Source: M3007 sp035299505
GTDB taxonomy: Bacteria; Bacteroidota; Bacteroidia; Chitinophagales; Saprospiraceae
Direction of reading: 5' to 3'
Assembly: GCA_035299505.1 (NCBI GenBank)
Contig: DATGWL010000178.1
Location: 1 to 64,000, forward strand
Length of the DNA stretch: 64,000 nucleotides
The notes below the pieces were generated by a model, which saw only the letters and a program-made list of their open reading frames with translations, was not told the origin of the DNA and did no database searches. Below, one piece after another: positions 25,901-34,444 of the stretch; positions within the stretch are counted from its first letter, which is position 1, and the number at the start of each line of letters is the position of its first letter. The position numbers and the translations under genes are program-made.

Positions 25901-26699
25901 CTGCAAAAACCAGTTGATCGTTCACCCAGATTTTCAGGCTGCTGGCTGTGTAGCCCAGGGCCAGCACCAGGTCCTGATCTTGGGCAGAAGTAATGAAGGA
26001 TTGCGCGTAGGCAATGCCAGAGCGCCATTTGATCTGTTCCTCTACGCTCACCCAACCATCATGGAATTCATCAGATTTGGAGATCCACCAGATGTCTGAA
26101 TTATTCAATGCCTGAAATTTGGCATCTGGTTTAGGTTGAGAAATCGGCGGGTAGTTTTTGTCGAATCCGCTTTCAGATACATTGTCAAAAGCGCCGGTGA
26201 ACTGCCAGCTTCCAATGGTTTGGATGGGTTCCACCACAGATCTTGACTTTTTTACCTCGTTTTTGCTGATGTAATGATGGTGCAGGTGGTACATGGCGGA
26301 GGCTTTTAGCCCCTCATCCACCTTTGGGTCTTTTATTAACTGTTCCAGGAATTTGAATTGATCGGAGGTTTTTTGGCCGTATTCGCCGGCAAAACCATAA
26401 TCACGCCATTGGGCATAATAATATGGATTCACATCATCCAGGTGTTTTCTTGCCTGATCAAATCGATCGCGGACTTCCTGGTCTTTGCCTTCCATTTGAT
26501 CCACAATAATGGTCGTAAGTAAGGCATCGGCGGCGGTTGACGGATTTTTTTCAGCTTTTTTCAAGGAAGCCCGGGCAGCTGCAAAGTCGTTTTTACCTAA
26601 AGCATCCCAGGCAGCCTGGTAGTCCTGACTAAAGAGTTTTTGGGTTAAACAGATGAAAAGTAGCAAAAGTAGTTTGGGCAGTTTTGTGTGCTTGTCCAT
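22929..26699 (-). CDS. DUF3857 / transglutaminase-like protein with TPR repeats
   Basis: ATG at 26699 starts a signal peptide (MDKHTKLPKLLLLLFICLTQ); a TTG-initiated extension to 26771 is unlikely. The 1256-residue protein has TPR-like repeats in the first half (for example NLVNYFYLSSVYLRNYDNEL and ANYYFSVNEPEKCKACADKL), a lectin-like or jelly-roll-like insert near 200-330, then DUF3857 (about 620-820) and a transglutaminase-like core. The catalytic triad is visible: Cys941 (KLGDCKDLATLY), His983 (IDFNHCIVKV) and the following Asp (FLELTDADL). A DUF3858-like tail ends the protein. Such proteins occur widely in Bacteroidota, often with peptidoglycan or surface functions that are not well defined. 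A TACTTTTG -7 box on the minus strand lies at 26797-26804. Confidence 0.85.
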   Translation of the reverse strand: MDKHTKLPKLLLLLFICLTQKLFSQDYQAAWDALGKNDFAAARASLKKAEKNPSTAADALLTTIIVDQMEGKDQEVRDRFDQARKHLDDVNPYYYAQWRDYGFAGEYGQKTSDQFKFLEQLIKDPKVDEGLKASAMYHLHHHYISKNEVKKSRSVVEPIQTIGSWQFTGAFDNVSESGFDKNYPPISQPKPDAKFQALNNSDIWWISKSDEFHDGWVSVEEQIKWRSGIAYAQSFITSAQDQDLVLALGYTASSLKIWVNDQLVFAEQLHRHTDFDVFKAPVKLKKGVNRVLLQIGLIEDGTMNFGLRFLDSNGRPASGLQASTTYQPYAKAEGALPARQPFYAVEYFKKKIAAQPNNLVNYFYLSSVYLRNYDNELALETIEKALALSPDNIALRFQRLKCLQNMENRTALSQEFEDIKRLAPESLMSMIFRYEEALAKEDYDEAMTLLTRWEDLYGEDESTSSKKIDLLFKQQAVQEGVKLIEKCYKKYPTNSYFTNLQFAVESKLHKRPEAAASMLSWFLESNFDISIANTLAEQYLELGMGSKAVAIYKRIDESYPTGDAALTRLANYYFSVNEPEKCKACADKLLARAPFSAQYWELAGNCAERASNNKDALANYQKSLHYGPNNYDIRRKIRQLENKPDFATLMPQYDAMEMYRKSKDADYIGVHDWYYILDEHVNILYPERNSEQVSTIVIKVLNEAGIDRWKESSIGYNSSTQSLIIEKAEVLKPNGSKLLAEQNDNSLVFTNLQVGDGIHVRYRLSNYAYGRMAREFTQLHTFNKFVPAEISRYCLLAPPSVQFQFKQLNQQLEPKITEIEEGSLKKYLWEAVNEPAVKQERSMPGLIDLGKLLHVSTIPNWSEVANWYADVSSDQAKRDYEVQQLYKTLFPADKKYTETEKARIIYRWITKNIRYSSVPFRQSGLVPQKAARVIQTKLGDCKDLATLYAALAREAGLEANLVLLNTRDEGENALLLPSIDFNHCIVKVKADGQIWFLELTDADLVFGSLPTMDIHAFALEIPYGSNRPKDVKPFYLEPSNRVKDFRTEMTKIEIKGRELLAETDSYTGGRIAGGIRGQYKDLPVIKRSETMQGRMARLFTNPLTIKELVFDDFEKATDTMHFKVKSSIKNEVMQIGDMQTIKVPFFNVFFAADAFNDEERTHPIKYWDYEDTDQYTETVTIKVPEGKQFSEIPKDINLTFGEMKYALHYKQIQPGVLEVRRDIQTVRNVIPADQYASFRTFVDAVIAAETRWVAFK

Positions 26700-26796
26700 G
26701 GGTGAAGGATGGATATTAGTGAGAATTGGTTTAATAGTTGTTTGTTTGGGCCAAAGGTGGAAAGTTCCCAATATGCTCGTAACGCAAATAGTTGGC

Positions 26797-26804
26797 CAAA
26801 AGTA
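26797..26804 (-). promoter_or_regulatory. Candidate -7 promoter element for the DUF3857 gene
   Basis: TACTTTTG on the minus strand fits the Bacteroidota consensus TAnnTTTG. It lies about 98 bases upstream of the chosen ATG; no clear -33 TTTG was seen at the usual spacing, so the call is moderate. Confidence 0.4.
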
Positions 26805-26894
26805 AACTGCTGAATAATTTGTGTAGCATCCTGACTCAATAATCTGTTTGAATTCTGGGTATAATGCCAGATGTGAAAAAAATCCGCAGCCTCA

Positions 26895-26927
26895 TTTTGC
26901 TAAATCAAGACAAAGCTATTACCTTTG
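26895..26927 (+). promoter_or_regulatory. Promoter of the tRNA gene
   Basis: A -33 TTTTG at 26895-26899 and a -7 TACCTTTG at 26920-26927 are 20 bases apart, matching the Bacteroidota sigma consensus exactly. The tRNA begins 22 bases downstream. Confidence 0.75.
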
Positions 26928-26948
26928 CCGCCGCTTTTGAAAAAGCAG

Positions 26949-27022
26949 GGCGCGATAGCTCAGTTGGTTAGAGCGTGCGATTCATAATCGCAAGGTCGGG
27001 AGTTCAAGCCTCCCTCGCGCTA
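26949..27022 (+). tRNA. tRNA-Met (anticodon CAT)
   Basis: A full cloverleaf: acceptor GGCGCGA with TCGCGCT, D arm GCTC..GAGC, anticodon stem TGCGA/TCGCA with loop TTCATAA (anticodon CAT at 26983-26985), T arm GGGAG-TTCAAGC-CTCCC, and discriminator A. CCA is not encoded. The first acceptor pair is a G-U wobble. The lack of the initiator-type three G-C pairs in the anticodon stem argues for elongator Met; a lysidine-modified tRNA-Ile2, which also has CAT in DNA, cannot be excluded. Confidence 0.95.
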
Positions 27023-27031
27023 CAAGATCTG

Positions 27032-27070
27032 AAACGCAGGTTTTTCGTTGGTTACGAAACCTGCGTTTTT
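27032..27070 (+). terminator. Terminator after the tRNA gene
   Basis: A 12-base perfect stem AAACGCAGGTTT / AAACCTGCGTTT with a 13-base loop, ending in TTTTT, begins ten bases after the tRNA. Confidence 0.85.
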
Positions 27071-27279
27071 GCATTTTTACGACCTACCCGCTGCTTGGTA
27101 ACAACATTTTTGTTGCTCATCGTATCTTCCCGAGAATTTTTTGGACGAACAAGGATACAAGGGATTACTTTGTTCCGCTACTTTTAGGCGGGCAAACTGT
27201 TAATCCTTCATCTTCCCCGTACCGGCATAATCTCCTGACAAAGTCCCAGGAACTATTAACCAATCAATTCTCACACCGG

Positions 27280-30200
27280 ATGAACTGCAAACTTCGCCCG
27301 ACGCAAGCACTACTACTTTTTGCCTCTTGCCTGTTTTTTACCACTGCTCAAGCACAATTTCTCCAGGTTACGGATGTCGTAACGGGTCCTTACAACCCGC
27401 AATCGCTCATTTCCAACGTATTCCTGGGTGAAGGTGTGGAAGTTACCAGCATTACTTTTAACGGAGACCCCCGTGCTGTGGGCTATTTTTCCGGCGGCAC
27501 GCCCGCACTTGGTATTGAACGGGGTATCCTGCTCACATCCGGTTTTGCCGTAAATGCTGCAGACGATGGCATCGTACAGGCCAGCGATGGCAATGCAGGA
27601 GGTTCCGTTGAACCCAGTCTGCAGCCTATTGCCACAGACGACCTCAACGACGTAGCGGTATACACCATTACGTTCATTCCCAACTCAGATACCCTGCGTT
27701 TCCGTTATAGCTTCGGCTCTGAAGAATACCCGGAGTATGCCTGCACTGCATTTAACGACGTGTTTGGCTTCTTTATTCAGGGGCCTGGATACCCGGTGTT
27801 TACCAATATTGCCAAGGTGCCAGGCACTAACCTGCCTGTGTCTATCAATAATGTTCACCCCACCAATCCGGCAGCGCCGCCTTGTCCGGCTTTTAATGTT
27901 CAGTATTACAATGATAACCTGAGTTCCAATCTTCAGCCTGTTTACGACGGCTTTACTGATGTTTTTACCGCCATTGCCGTAGTAACGCCCTGTCAGCCCT
28001 ACACCATTAAACTGGCTATCGCTGATGTGGGCGACGCCGCTTACGATTCCGGGGTTTTCCTGGAAGCCAAAAGCTTCGGTACTGGCTCACTACAGGTAAA
28101 CGCTGCCACAGTTAGCGCAGATGGTACCATTGCAGAAGGCTGCACCCAGGGAACATTGTCTTTTACCTTGCCCGAATTGCGCAGTACCAACTACAACGTT
28201 AACTTCAATGTATTTGGCTCCGCAACAGCAGGGGTAGACTATCAGGCTATTCCCAGCACCCTGGTTATCCCGCCGGGACAGTCTACAATCACTATCCCGG
28301 TTATTGCTTTCGAAGACGGGGTTGCAGAACCAACGGAGTCTATAGGGATCTCTGTGCAGGTAGACCCATGCAACCGGGATACGGTTTTTCTGTATATCCG
28401 CGACAGGATTCTGGAGCCACCTATGTTGTCAGACACCTCTGTTTGTTTGCCCAATACACCGGTTGAACTCAGTGGAACGGTGCCTACACCCGTGCCAGCT
28501 CCGCCTACCTTCACCAATTCCAACGATTTGGCTATACCTAACGGCGGATTTCCCATCAACTCAACAGTTACCTCTTTCGGGGTAATGCCCGCTACGATTG
28601 GGCCTGGCGTTATTCGGTCTGTTTGCCTGAACCTGGATCATACCTGGATTTCTGATATTGATGCCTACCTGGTGTCGCCAAATGGTATTGTGCTGGAACT
28701 GACCACGGATAATGGTGCGGATGGCAACAATTACACCAATACCTGCTTTACGCCAACCGCTACCGTACCGATTAGTTTCCCCGGACCCTTTGCGCCGTCT
28801 ACCGCGGCGCCATTTTCCGGCGATTGGCTGCCGGAAGGGCCATGGACAGATCTGTATGGAGAACCTTCCAACGGCAATTGGCGTTTGCGAATTACCGACG
28901 ATCAGAACAACATCAACGGAACGCTGCTCGATTGGACTATGACCTTCGAGCCGATGTATAACGTAACCTACCAGTGGTCGCCGGCAGGCGGTTTGAGCTG
29001 CACGGATTGTCCAAATCCTGTGGCCACTGTACCTGGTACAAGTATTTACACTGTAACAGCCACCGACTCTTACGGCTGTACCGTAACAGAGGATGTGCAG
29101 CTGAGTATTGGCGCCATTTCTGCCAATATTACGGTTCCACAGCCTATTCGTTGCAAAGGGGATAAAGCCACTATCCAGGCAAATGCCCCGGGAAATAACA
29201 CATACCTCTGGAGTTCAGGCCAAACAACCGCTTCGGTTAACAACCTCGGTCCAGGCACTTATACAGTAACGGTTACGAGTGTAGGTGCATTTTGCACCTC
29301 CACATCTTCCGTTACGCTGGTTGAGCCTGACGAATTGCTGGCAACAGCCTCGCCGAATGATGTTACTTGTTTTGGACTCAGCACTGGAACTGCCGCAGTG
29401 TATCCGTCGGGTGGGGTAGCGCCTTACACCTATTTGTGGAGCAACACCATGACTGCCGACAGTATTTCTGGTTTGCTGCCAGGTACTTACACGGTTACTA
29501 TAACTGATAATAATGGCTGTCAGGAAGTTAGCGCCATGCAGGTATTTGAGCCGGCTTTGATTCAGATTGTTACAGCACTGAACCGGGCGCCATCTTGTTT
29601 TGGCGGTAACGATGGTCAGCTGACTACCTATGCCGTGGGTGGAACCACACCGTTTGATTTTGTTTGGAATACCGGTCAGGTAAATCAGGGTATTACCAGC
29701 ATCACTGCCGGCACATACACGGTTACCGCAACGGATGGTAATGGTTGTTCTGCGGTTAAAACAGAAACAGTAACTGAACCGCCTTTGCTGACAGGATCAG
29801 CTACAACTGTGGCAGCAAAATGTTTTGGCAAAAACAACGGATCCCTGCAGATTCAGCCTGCCGGCGGCACCCCTCAGTATAGCGCATCCTGGACCGGCCC
29901 CAATGGGTATACTGGCAATGGATTGAATATCAGCAACTTATTTGCGGGAACCTACCAGGCAACCCTCACGGATTCCAAAGGCTGTGTTCATACTATTACA
30001 GCAACGGTGACTGAACCTGCGGCTCTGGCATTAACCTTGCCGGCTGTGTCAGATACGGTTTGTTTTATGGGTAATGATGGTTCAGCTACGGTTTTCCATG
30101 CCGGCGGAACTGCTCCATTTACCTATTTGTGGAGTGCTAACAATCAAACCTCACAAACAGCAACCGGGCTGGCCACCAGCCAGTATCGCGTAACAGTAAC

Positions 30201-31746
30201 AGATGGCAATGGCTGTACTGCCACCAGCGAAACCTTTGTACAGGAACTTCAGGAACTGAATACTTATGGCGAGGCCCAGGCGCCGGGATGTCATGACGGA
30301 GTAGATGGTACCGGTGCTATGTTGTCTATTTTTTATGGGGCAACACCGGCCAATATCAACGACTTTACCTTTAAGTGGAATACTTCTCCACCACAGTTTG
30401 GTATTAGTGTCACCGGCTTGCAGGGTGGTAAAACCTATACGGTAACAGCAACTGATGCACAGGGATGTACGGCAACAGCTTCCATTCCGGTGGGCAATCC
30501 GCTGCCGCTTGAAACCCAGGTAACGGGTACAGCTGATGTTAAATGTTTTGGCGAAACCAATGGATGGGCTTCGGCCAAGGGCATTGGCGGAACAGCGCCA
30601 TATAACTGGTTCTGGAATGGAGGAACCACTCCTTCAGATTCTGTAGCGCAGGGACTTGCAGCTGGCACCTACAGGGTAACCATAACCGATATGAATGGTT
30701 GCCCCGGAACAGCCAGTGTAACCATCGGACAGCCATCTGAATTGCGGGTAAGCCTGCAACCTATTAATGTAGGATGTTTTGGGGGTAGCACAGGAACAGC
30801 CAAAGCAGTGGCCTCCGGCGGCGTTAATCCATATCAATATGTGTGGGAAAATGGCGCTACTACTACCAGCATCAACAATCTGGCGGCAGGCACTTACCGG
30901 ATCAGCGTAACAGACTTCAATGGCTGCCTCACACCCGGCAGTGTAACGGTTTCGCAACCCGCAGAACCGGTGTCCGGGGTAGCAAGTATGCAACCGCCCA
31001 AATGTTTCGGCGGCTTTGATGGTAAAATATTCCTGACCGGCTCCGGTGGAACTGCTCCGTACCGATATGCATTGGATAACAAGCCACTCAATGGCTCGCC
31101 GGTACAGATTGGTATTTCAGCCGGAACATATGCGCCTGTTATTGTGGATGCCAATGGATGTTCGTCCACGCTAGCACCTATTGAAGTTACTCAACCCAAT
31201 GCGGTTACGGTGGATCTTGGGCCAGATTTTGCCATTTTGTTTGGAGAAGATACTCAGTTGTTCGCATCAGTAGCCAATGCTCAAGGGCCTGTACAATATA
31301 CCTGGAATGCGGCCGACAGCACCTGGCTAAGCTGCATGGATTGCATAAATCCGGCCGTTTACAGCCTGGAGTTCACCCGATTCTTTGGCATTACCGTAAC
31401 GGATTCCCTGGGGTGCCGGGCAGATGATATGGTGCGTATTGCAGTGGAAAAACCGCGCAGGGTATTCGTACCAACCGGGTTCACACCTAATGGCGATTTC
31501 AACAACGATCTTTTGCTGGTACACGGTCAAAGCAGCTCCAAGGTCATTGATTTCAAAATCTTCGATCGCTGGGGTGAAATGGTGTTCCAATTGCAGGATT
31601 TCTCTTTCAACGACGATACCAAAGGCTGGGATGGAAATTTCCGTGGCCAACCCTGCGATCCGGGTGTATACGTCTGGATGCTCGAAGTAGAATACATAGA
31701 CGGCGAACGGGAAACCTTCAAGGGCAACACTACCCTGTTAAGGTAA
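27280..31746 (+). CDS. Giant T9SS type B surface protein (choice-of-anchor L, P domain, SprB repeats)
   Basis: A 1488-residue protein with signal peptide MNCKLRPTQALLLFASCLFF (cleavage after AQA). Order of domains: choice-of-anchor L (about 28-265; FRYSFGSEEYPEY, FNDVFGFFIQGPG), Calx-beta-like (about 285-375; FEDGVAEPTESIGI), proprotein convertase P domain (about 410-560; CLNLDHTWISDIDAYLVSPN, NWRLRITDDQ), a PKD-like stretch (WSPAGGLSCTDCPNP), then about nine SprB repeats recognised by KCFG/GCFGG starts, APYxYxW and GTYTVTVTD ends, and finally the gliding-motility-associated T9SS type B domain (VPTGFTPNGDFNNDLLLVHG, FDRWGEMVFQ, GWDGNFRGQP, GVYVWMLEVEYIDGE). No catalytic residues of a protease accompany the P domain. 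Predicted large adhesin anchored at or shed from the cell surface. A terminator follows. Confidence 0.9.
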   Translation: MNCKLRPTQALLLFASCLFFTTAQAQFLQVTDVVTGPYNPQSLISNVFLGEGVEVTSITFNGDPRAVGYFSGGTPALGIERGILLTSGFAVNAADDGIVQASDGNAGGSVEPSLQPIATDDLNDVAVYTITFIPNSDTLRFRYSFGSEEYPEYACTAFNDVFGFFIQGPGYPVFTNIAKVPGTNLPVSINNVHPTNPAAPPCPAFNVQYYNDNLSSNLQPVYDGFTDVFTAIAVVTPCQPYTIKLAIADVGDAAYDSGVFLEAKSFGTGSLQVNAATVSADGTIAEGCTQGTLSFTLPELRSTNYNVNFNVFGSATAGVDYQAIPSTLVIPPGQSTITIPVIAFEDGVAEPTESIGISVQVDPCNRDTVFLYIRDRILEPPMLSDTSVCLPNTPVELSGTVPTPVPAPPTFTNSNDLAIPNGGFPINSTVTSFGVMPATIGPGVIRSVCLNLDHTWISDIDAYLVSPNGIVLELTTDNGADGNNYTNTCFTPTATVPISFPGPFAPSTAAPFSGDWLPEGPWTDLYGEPSNGNWRLRITDDQNNINGTLLDWTMTFEPMYNVTYQWSPAGGLSCTDCPNPVATVPGTSIYTVTATDSYGCTVTEDVQLSIGAISANITVPQPIRCKGDKATIQANAPGNNTYLWSSGQTTASVNNLGPGTYTVTVTSVGAFCTSTSSVTLVEPDELLATASPNDVTCFGLSTGTAAVYPSGGVAPYTYLWSNTMTADSISGLLPGTYTVTITDNNGCQEVSAMQVFEPALIQIVTALNRAPSCFGGNDGQLTTYAVGGTTPFDFVWNTGQVNQGITSITAGTYTVTATDGNGCSAVKTETVTEPPLLTGSATTVAAKCFGKNNGSLQIQPAGGTPQYSASWTGPNGYTGNGLNISNLFAGTYQATLTDSKGCVHTITATVTEPAALALTLPAVSDTVCFMGNDGSATVFHAGGTAPFTYLWSANNQTSQTATGLATSQYRVTVTDGNGCTATSETFVQELQELNTYGEAQAPGCHDGVDGTGAMLSIFYGATPANINDFTFKWNTSPPQFGISVTGLQGGKTYTVTATDAQGCTATASIPVGNPLPLETQVTGTADVKCFGETNGWASAKGIGGTAPYNWFWNGGTTPSDSVAQGLAAGTYRVTITDMNGCPGTASVTIGQPSELRVSLQPINVGCFGGSTGTAKAVASGGVNPYQYVWENGATTTSINNLAAGTYRISVTDFNGCLTPGSVTVSQPAEPVSGVASMQPPKCFGGFDGKIFLTGSGGTAPYRYALDNKPLNGSPVQIGISAGTYAPVIVDANGCSSTLAPIEVTQPNAVTVDLGPDFAILFGEDTQLFASVANAQGPVQYTWNAADSTWLSCMDCINPAVYSLEFTRFFGITVTDSLGCRADDMVRIAVEKPRRVFVPTGFTPNGDFNNDLLLVHGQSSSKVIDFKIFDRWGEMVFQLQDFSFNDDTKGWDGNFRGQPCDPGVYVWMLEVEYIDGERETFKGNTTLLR

Positions 31747-31838
31747 AAAGTTGTGACAAAGCACGAAGCTGAAACACGAAGGTGCAATGATTCGAACGCA
31801 TAAAAACGCTAATATTTTGGCAGCATAACAGCCAAACG

Positions 31839-31871
31839 AAGTGGGCCGGTAAAATGCCGGCCCACTTTTTT
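31839..31871 (+). terminator. Rho-independent terminator
   Basis: A perfect 11-base stem AAGTGGGCCGG / CCGGCCCACTT with a 7-base loop, followed by TTTTTT, about 93 bases after the giant gene and 18 bases before the end of the convergent subtilase gene. Confidence 0.85.
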
Positions 31872-31888
31872 CTTTGCGTCTTCCGGTT

Positions 31889-33574
31889 TCACCTTTGTGT
31901 CTTCCCAATCCAGGTAGCGCATCCGAGTCTTTTTACACTGGTTTTGCCTTTTAATAACAGGGTATAATGTCCGGCGGGTATGCTTTCCAGGTCCTGAATT
32001 TGAAGATGCATGATTGGGGTGTTTACTACAGCAAGTGGCTTTTCAGCAACTACCTGACCGAGAATGTTTTGCCAAATAACGGTGTCGCCAGGAGTGAATC
32101 CGCGGCTGGCAAGGTAATAGTTGAGGGTGGCTGAATTTGGGTCGTAACGGAAAATCCCGCCATTGCCATTTTCCATATCCCCCAACCGTATCCAGGCATC
32201 GGTGATATCTGGCAAACCGTACCCACGTTCATTGTCGGGGGAATACCGCTGATCGGCGCTGGCATAAACAGCTTGCAGGATTTCTTTGGCTGTTTTTTCC
32301 GGGTAAGCGCTCCAAAGCGCTGCAATGGCCCCGGTGAGCATAGGCGAGGCCAAGGAGGTTCCGCTGGATACGCCAAGCGAAATGCCCACATTTCCGGCTA
32401 CGACCACCTGATCCCCCGGTGCAACCAAATCGGGTTTAATTCGTTGGTCTGCGGTTGGGCCCATAGAGCTAAATCCGGCCCTCGCTCCCGAGGCATCTAC
32501 GGCCCCAACGGCCACAATGCCAAAGGCATCCGCCGGCACGCCAATGGTGCGCCATTCCCCATCTCCTTCATTACCCGCACTGTTGCAGATAATCATGCCT
32601 TTGGACGCTGCAATTCCTGCACCACGGGCGCCAATAGACGAATTTCCATCCAGTTCCCACTTGAAATGCCCCAAACTCCGGTCGTTAAACGCGGTATAGC
32701 CCAAAGAAGCATTCAGGATATCACAGCCTACACTGTCGGCCCACTCGGCGCCGGCCACCCAGTTGGCTTCTTCGATGGGAAATTCTCCGCCGGTATCTTC
32801 GGTTTTTAGCAGAAAATAGGTGGCCTCAGGCGCCGTTCCCACAAAGTAGTAGGGTAGGTTAGCTGCCATAACAGATAGCACTGAAGTGCCATGTTGGGCT
32901 GATTCGTACAGGCTGCCATCGCGCTCCACAAAATCCCAGCCCTGGAATAACCTTCCTTGCATAGCTACGCTATCAAACATAGGAATGGTATCTGCATTGG
33001 TGAAACCGCCATCCATTACGGCCACCCAAATATCCTTACCACGGTATCCGGCCATGTGTAATACCGGAATGCCCAGTATTTGGTTTTGTTGCGCGGCATA
33101 ACCCCAAACAGGAATATCCCGACCCTGAATAGCCGGGTTTTTAGTCAGCGGTGCGCGCCTTTTTTCCTTTCGGTTGGGTGGATTTCGGTACTTCAGGTGT
33201 GGCCCTAGGTATTCTATCTTTTGTACAAATGGCAATCGTTCCAGTTTCCTGGCCGTGGCAGAATCAGCCATCACTGCTGCTGCATTCAGCCATTTTGAGG
33301 TATTGTGTATGGTTGCTCCCTGCGCTTGCAAGGCTTTCAAATAGTCTGGGTTTACCGGCAAATCACTCTCATCCAGTGGGATGCCGGCCTTGGCTCTGCG
33401 CTCAAGCGCCCTGAAGGATAAAAATTCTTCAGGCCTGCAAAGACAATAGGGCGATTGCTGTTTATCTTTGAATGAAATCCAGAATTTGCTGATTTTCTGC
33501 GCATTAGCTGAAAAATTCAGCCCAATAAGAACCAGCAGGAAAAGAAGTTTTGGCACGTTTATGAGTTGTTGCAT
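31889..33574 (-). CDS. Subtilisin-like serine protease (S8 family) with T9SS-type tail
   Basis: The ATG at 33574 begins a signal peptide (MQQLINVPKLLFLLVLIGLN, ending near SANAQ); an upstream TTG is less likely. The 561-residue protein has an inhibitor-like propeptide (to about 150) and an S8 domain with catalytic Asp188 (VAVMDGGF), His228 (SAQHGTSVLSV) and Ser407 (SSGTSLASPM), plus the oxyanion Asn in CNSAGNEG. The C-terminal about 85 residues (DTVIWQNILGQVVA, SIPAGHYTLLL) look like a type A T9SS sorting domain, implying secretion to the surface or medium. Its start is about 50 bases from the divergent glycosyltransferase start, so the two share one short control region. Confidence 0.88.
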   Translation of the reverse strand: MQQLINVPKLLFLLVLIGLNFSANAQKISKFWISFKDKQQSPYCLCRPEEFLSFRALERRAKAGIPLDESDLPVNPDYLKALQAQGATIHNTSKWLNAAAVMADSATARKLERLPFVQKIEYLGPHLKYRNPPNRKEKRRAPLTKNPAIQGRDIPVWGYAAQQNQILGIPVLHMAGYRGKDIWVAVMDGGFTNADTIPMFDSVAMQGRLFQGWDFVERDGSLYESAQHGTSVLSVMAANLPYYFVGTAPEATYFLLKTEDTGGEFPIEEANWVAGAEWADSVGCDILNASLGYTAFNDRSLGHFKWELDGNSSIGARGAGIAASKGMIICNSAGNEGDGEWRTIGVPADAFGIVAVGAVDASGARAGFSSMGPTADQRIKPDLVAPGDQVVVAGNVGISLGVSSGTSLASPMLTGAIAALWSAYPEKTAKEILQAVYASADQRYSPDNERGYGLPDITDAWIRLGDMENGNGGIFRYDPNSATLNYYLASRGFTPGDTVIWQNILGQVVAEKPLAVVNTPIMHLQIQDLESIPAGHYTLLLKGKTSVKRLGCATWIGKTQR

Positions 33575-33595
33575 GTTGCAAAGGTTCAACGTTCC

Positions 33596-33603
33596 TACTT
33601 TTG
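33596..33603 (+). promoter_or_regulatory. -7 promoter element for the glycosyltransferase gene
   Basis: TACTTTTG matches TAnnTTTG and lies between the divergent subtilase and glycosyltransferase genes. It predicts a transcript start near 33610, just upstream of the TTG at 33623 and downstream of the earlier possible start at 33566, which decides between them. Confidence 0.55.
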
Positions 33604-33622
33604 TACCGAAAAAAAATCTGAT

Positions 33623-34426
33623 TTGGACAACTCATTACCATCCGAAAGCTCAGCACCAATTCGTTTTTCCATTATTACGGTGGTCTACAATGGAGAATCC
33701 CTGCTCAAGGGAACCATGGAGAGCGTTTTGCGCCAGACCTATTCGGAGCTGGAATATATCGTTGTAGACGGCGCCTCCAAAGATCAGTCCCTGGCTATAA
33801 TTCAGGAATATGCAGCCAAAATGCCCGGTTTGCGCTGGATTTCTGAACCGGATAAAGGGCTTTACGACGCCATGAATAAAGGACTGGCCATGGCTACCGG
33901 CGATTTCGTTCAATTTTTGAACGCTGGCGATTGGCTGCATGCTCCCGATACGCTGGAGAAACTTGCAGCTATCTGCACAAGTCAAACCGATGTATTGTAC
34001 GGCGACACCATGCTGGTGGATGAATCTCGTACAGCTCATGGCCTTATGAGCGAACTCAGTACACGCACCCTGCCTGATCCCTTGCATTGGCGGCATTACC
34101 TTGCAGGCATGCGCGTGGTGCATCAGTCTTTTATCCCCAGACGAAACCTTGCGCCAGCCTACCGACTGGAGGCCGGACTTTGTGCCGACTTCGATTGGTG
34201 TATAGAGATTTTGAAAAAAAGCAGGGATAACCGCTGTTTGAAGGAACCCATAACAGACTACCTGATGGGTGGACTCTCCAAAAAACGACACAGGCAAAGT
34301 CTGAATGAGCGTTTTGCCATCATGCAGCGCCATTTTGGATTGCCGCTAACCCTTGTGGCGCATGCCTGGATTGTGTTGCGTGCGGGTATCCACCGCCTGA
34401 AAAGATGGGGCAGGGAACGTTATTGA
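33623..34426 (+). CDS. Family 2 glycosyltransferase (WcaE-like)
   Basis: A 267-residue soluble protein if it starts at TTG 33623; an alternative TTG start at 33566 overlaps the subtilase gene and lies upstream of the predicted promoter. The GT-A fold is evident: FSIITVVYNGESLLKGTMES, the metal and nucleotide motif YIVVDGASKDQSL, EPDKGLYDAMNKGL and FLNAGDWLHAPD in place of the DxD. Similar enzymes add sugars during exopolysaccharide or colanic-acid-type synthesis. No other polysaccharide gene is adjacent, so the acceptor is unknown. No membrane segment. Ends 18 bases before the convergent SRPBCC gene. Confidence 0.82.
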   Translation: MDNSLPSESSAPIRFSIITVVYNGESLLKGTMESVLRQTYSELEYIVVDGASKDQSLAIIQEYAAKMPGLRWISEPDKGLYDAMNKGLAMATGDFVQFLNAGDWLHAPDTLEKLAAICTSQTDVLYGDTMLVDESRTAHGLMSELSTRTLPDPLHWRHYLAGMRVVHQSFIPRRNLAPAYRLEAGLCADFDWCIEILKKSRDNRCLKEPITDYLMGGLSKKRHRQSLNERFAIMQRHFGLPLTLVAHAWIVLRAGIHRLKRWGRERY

Positions 34427-34444
34427 GTCGCTTGGGCTGTATTG

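Noticed and set aside
26949..27022. Reading the tRNA as initiator Met
   Set aside because: The anticodon stem lacks the three consecutive G-C pairs of initiator tRNAs and the first acceptor position is paired (G-U).
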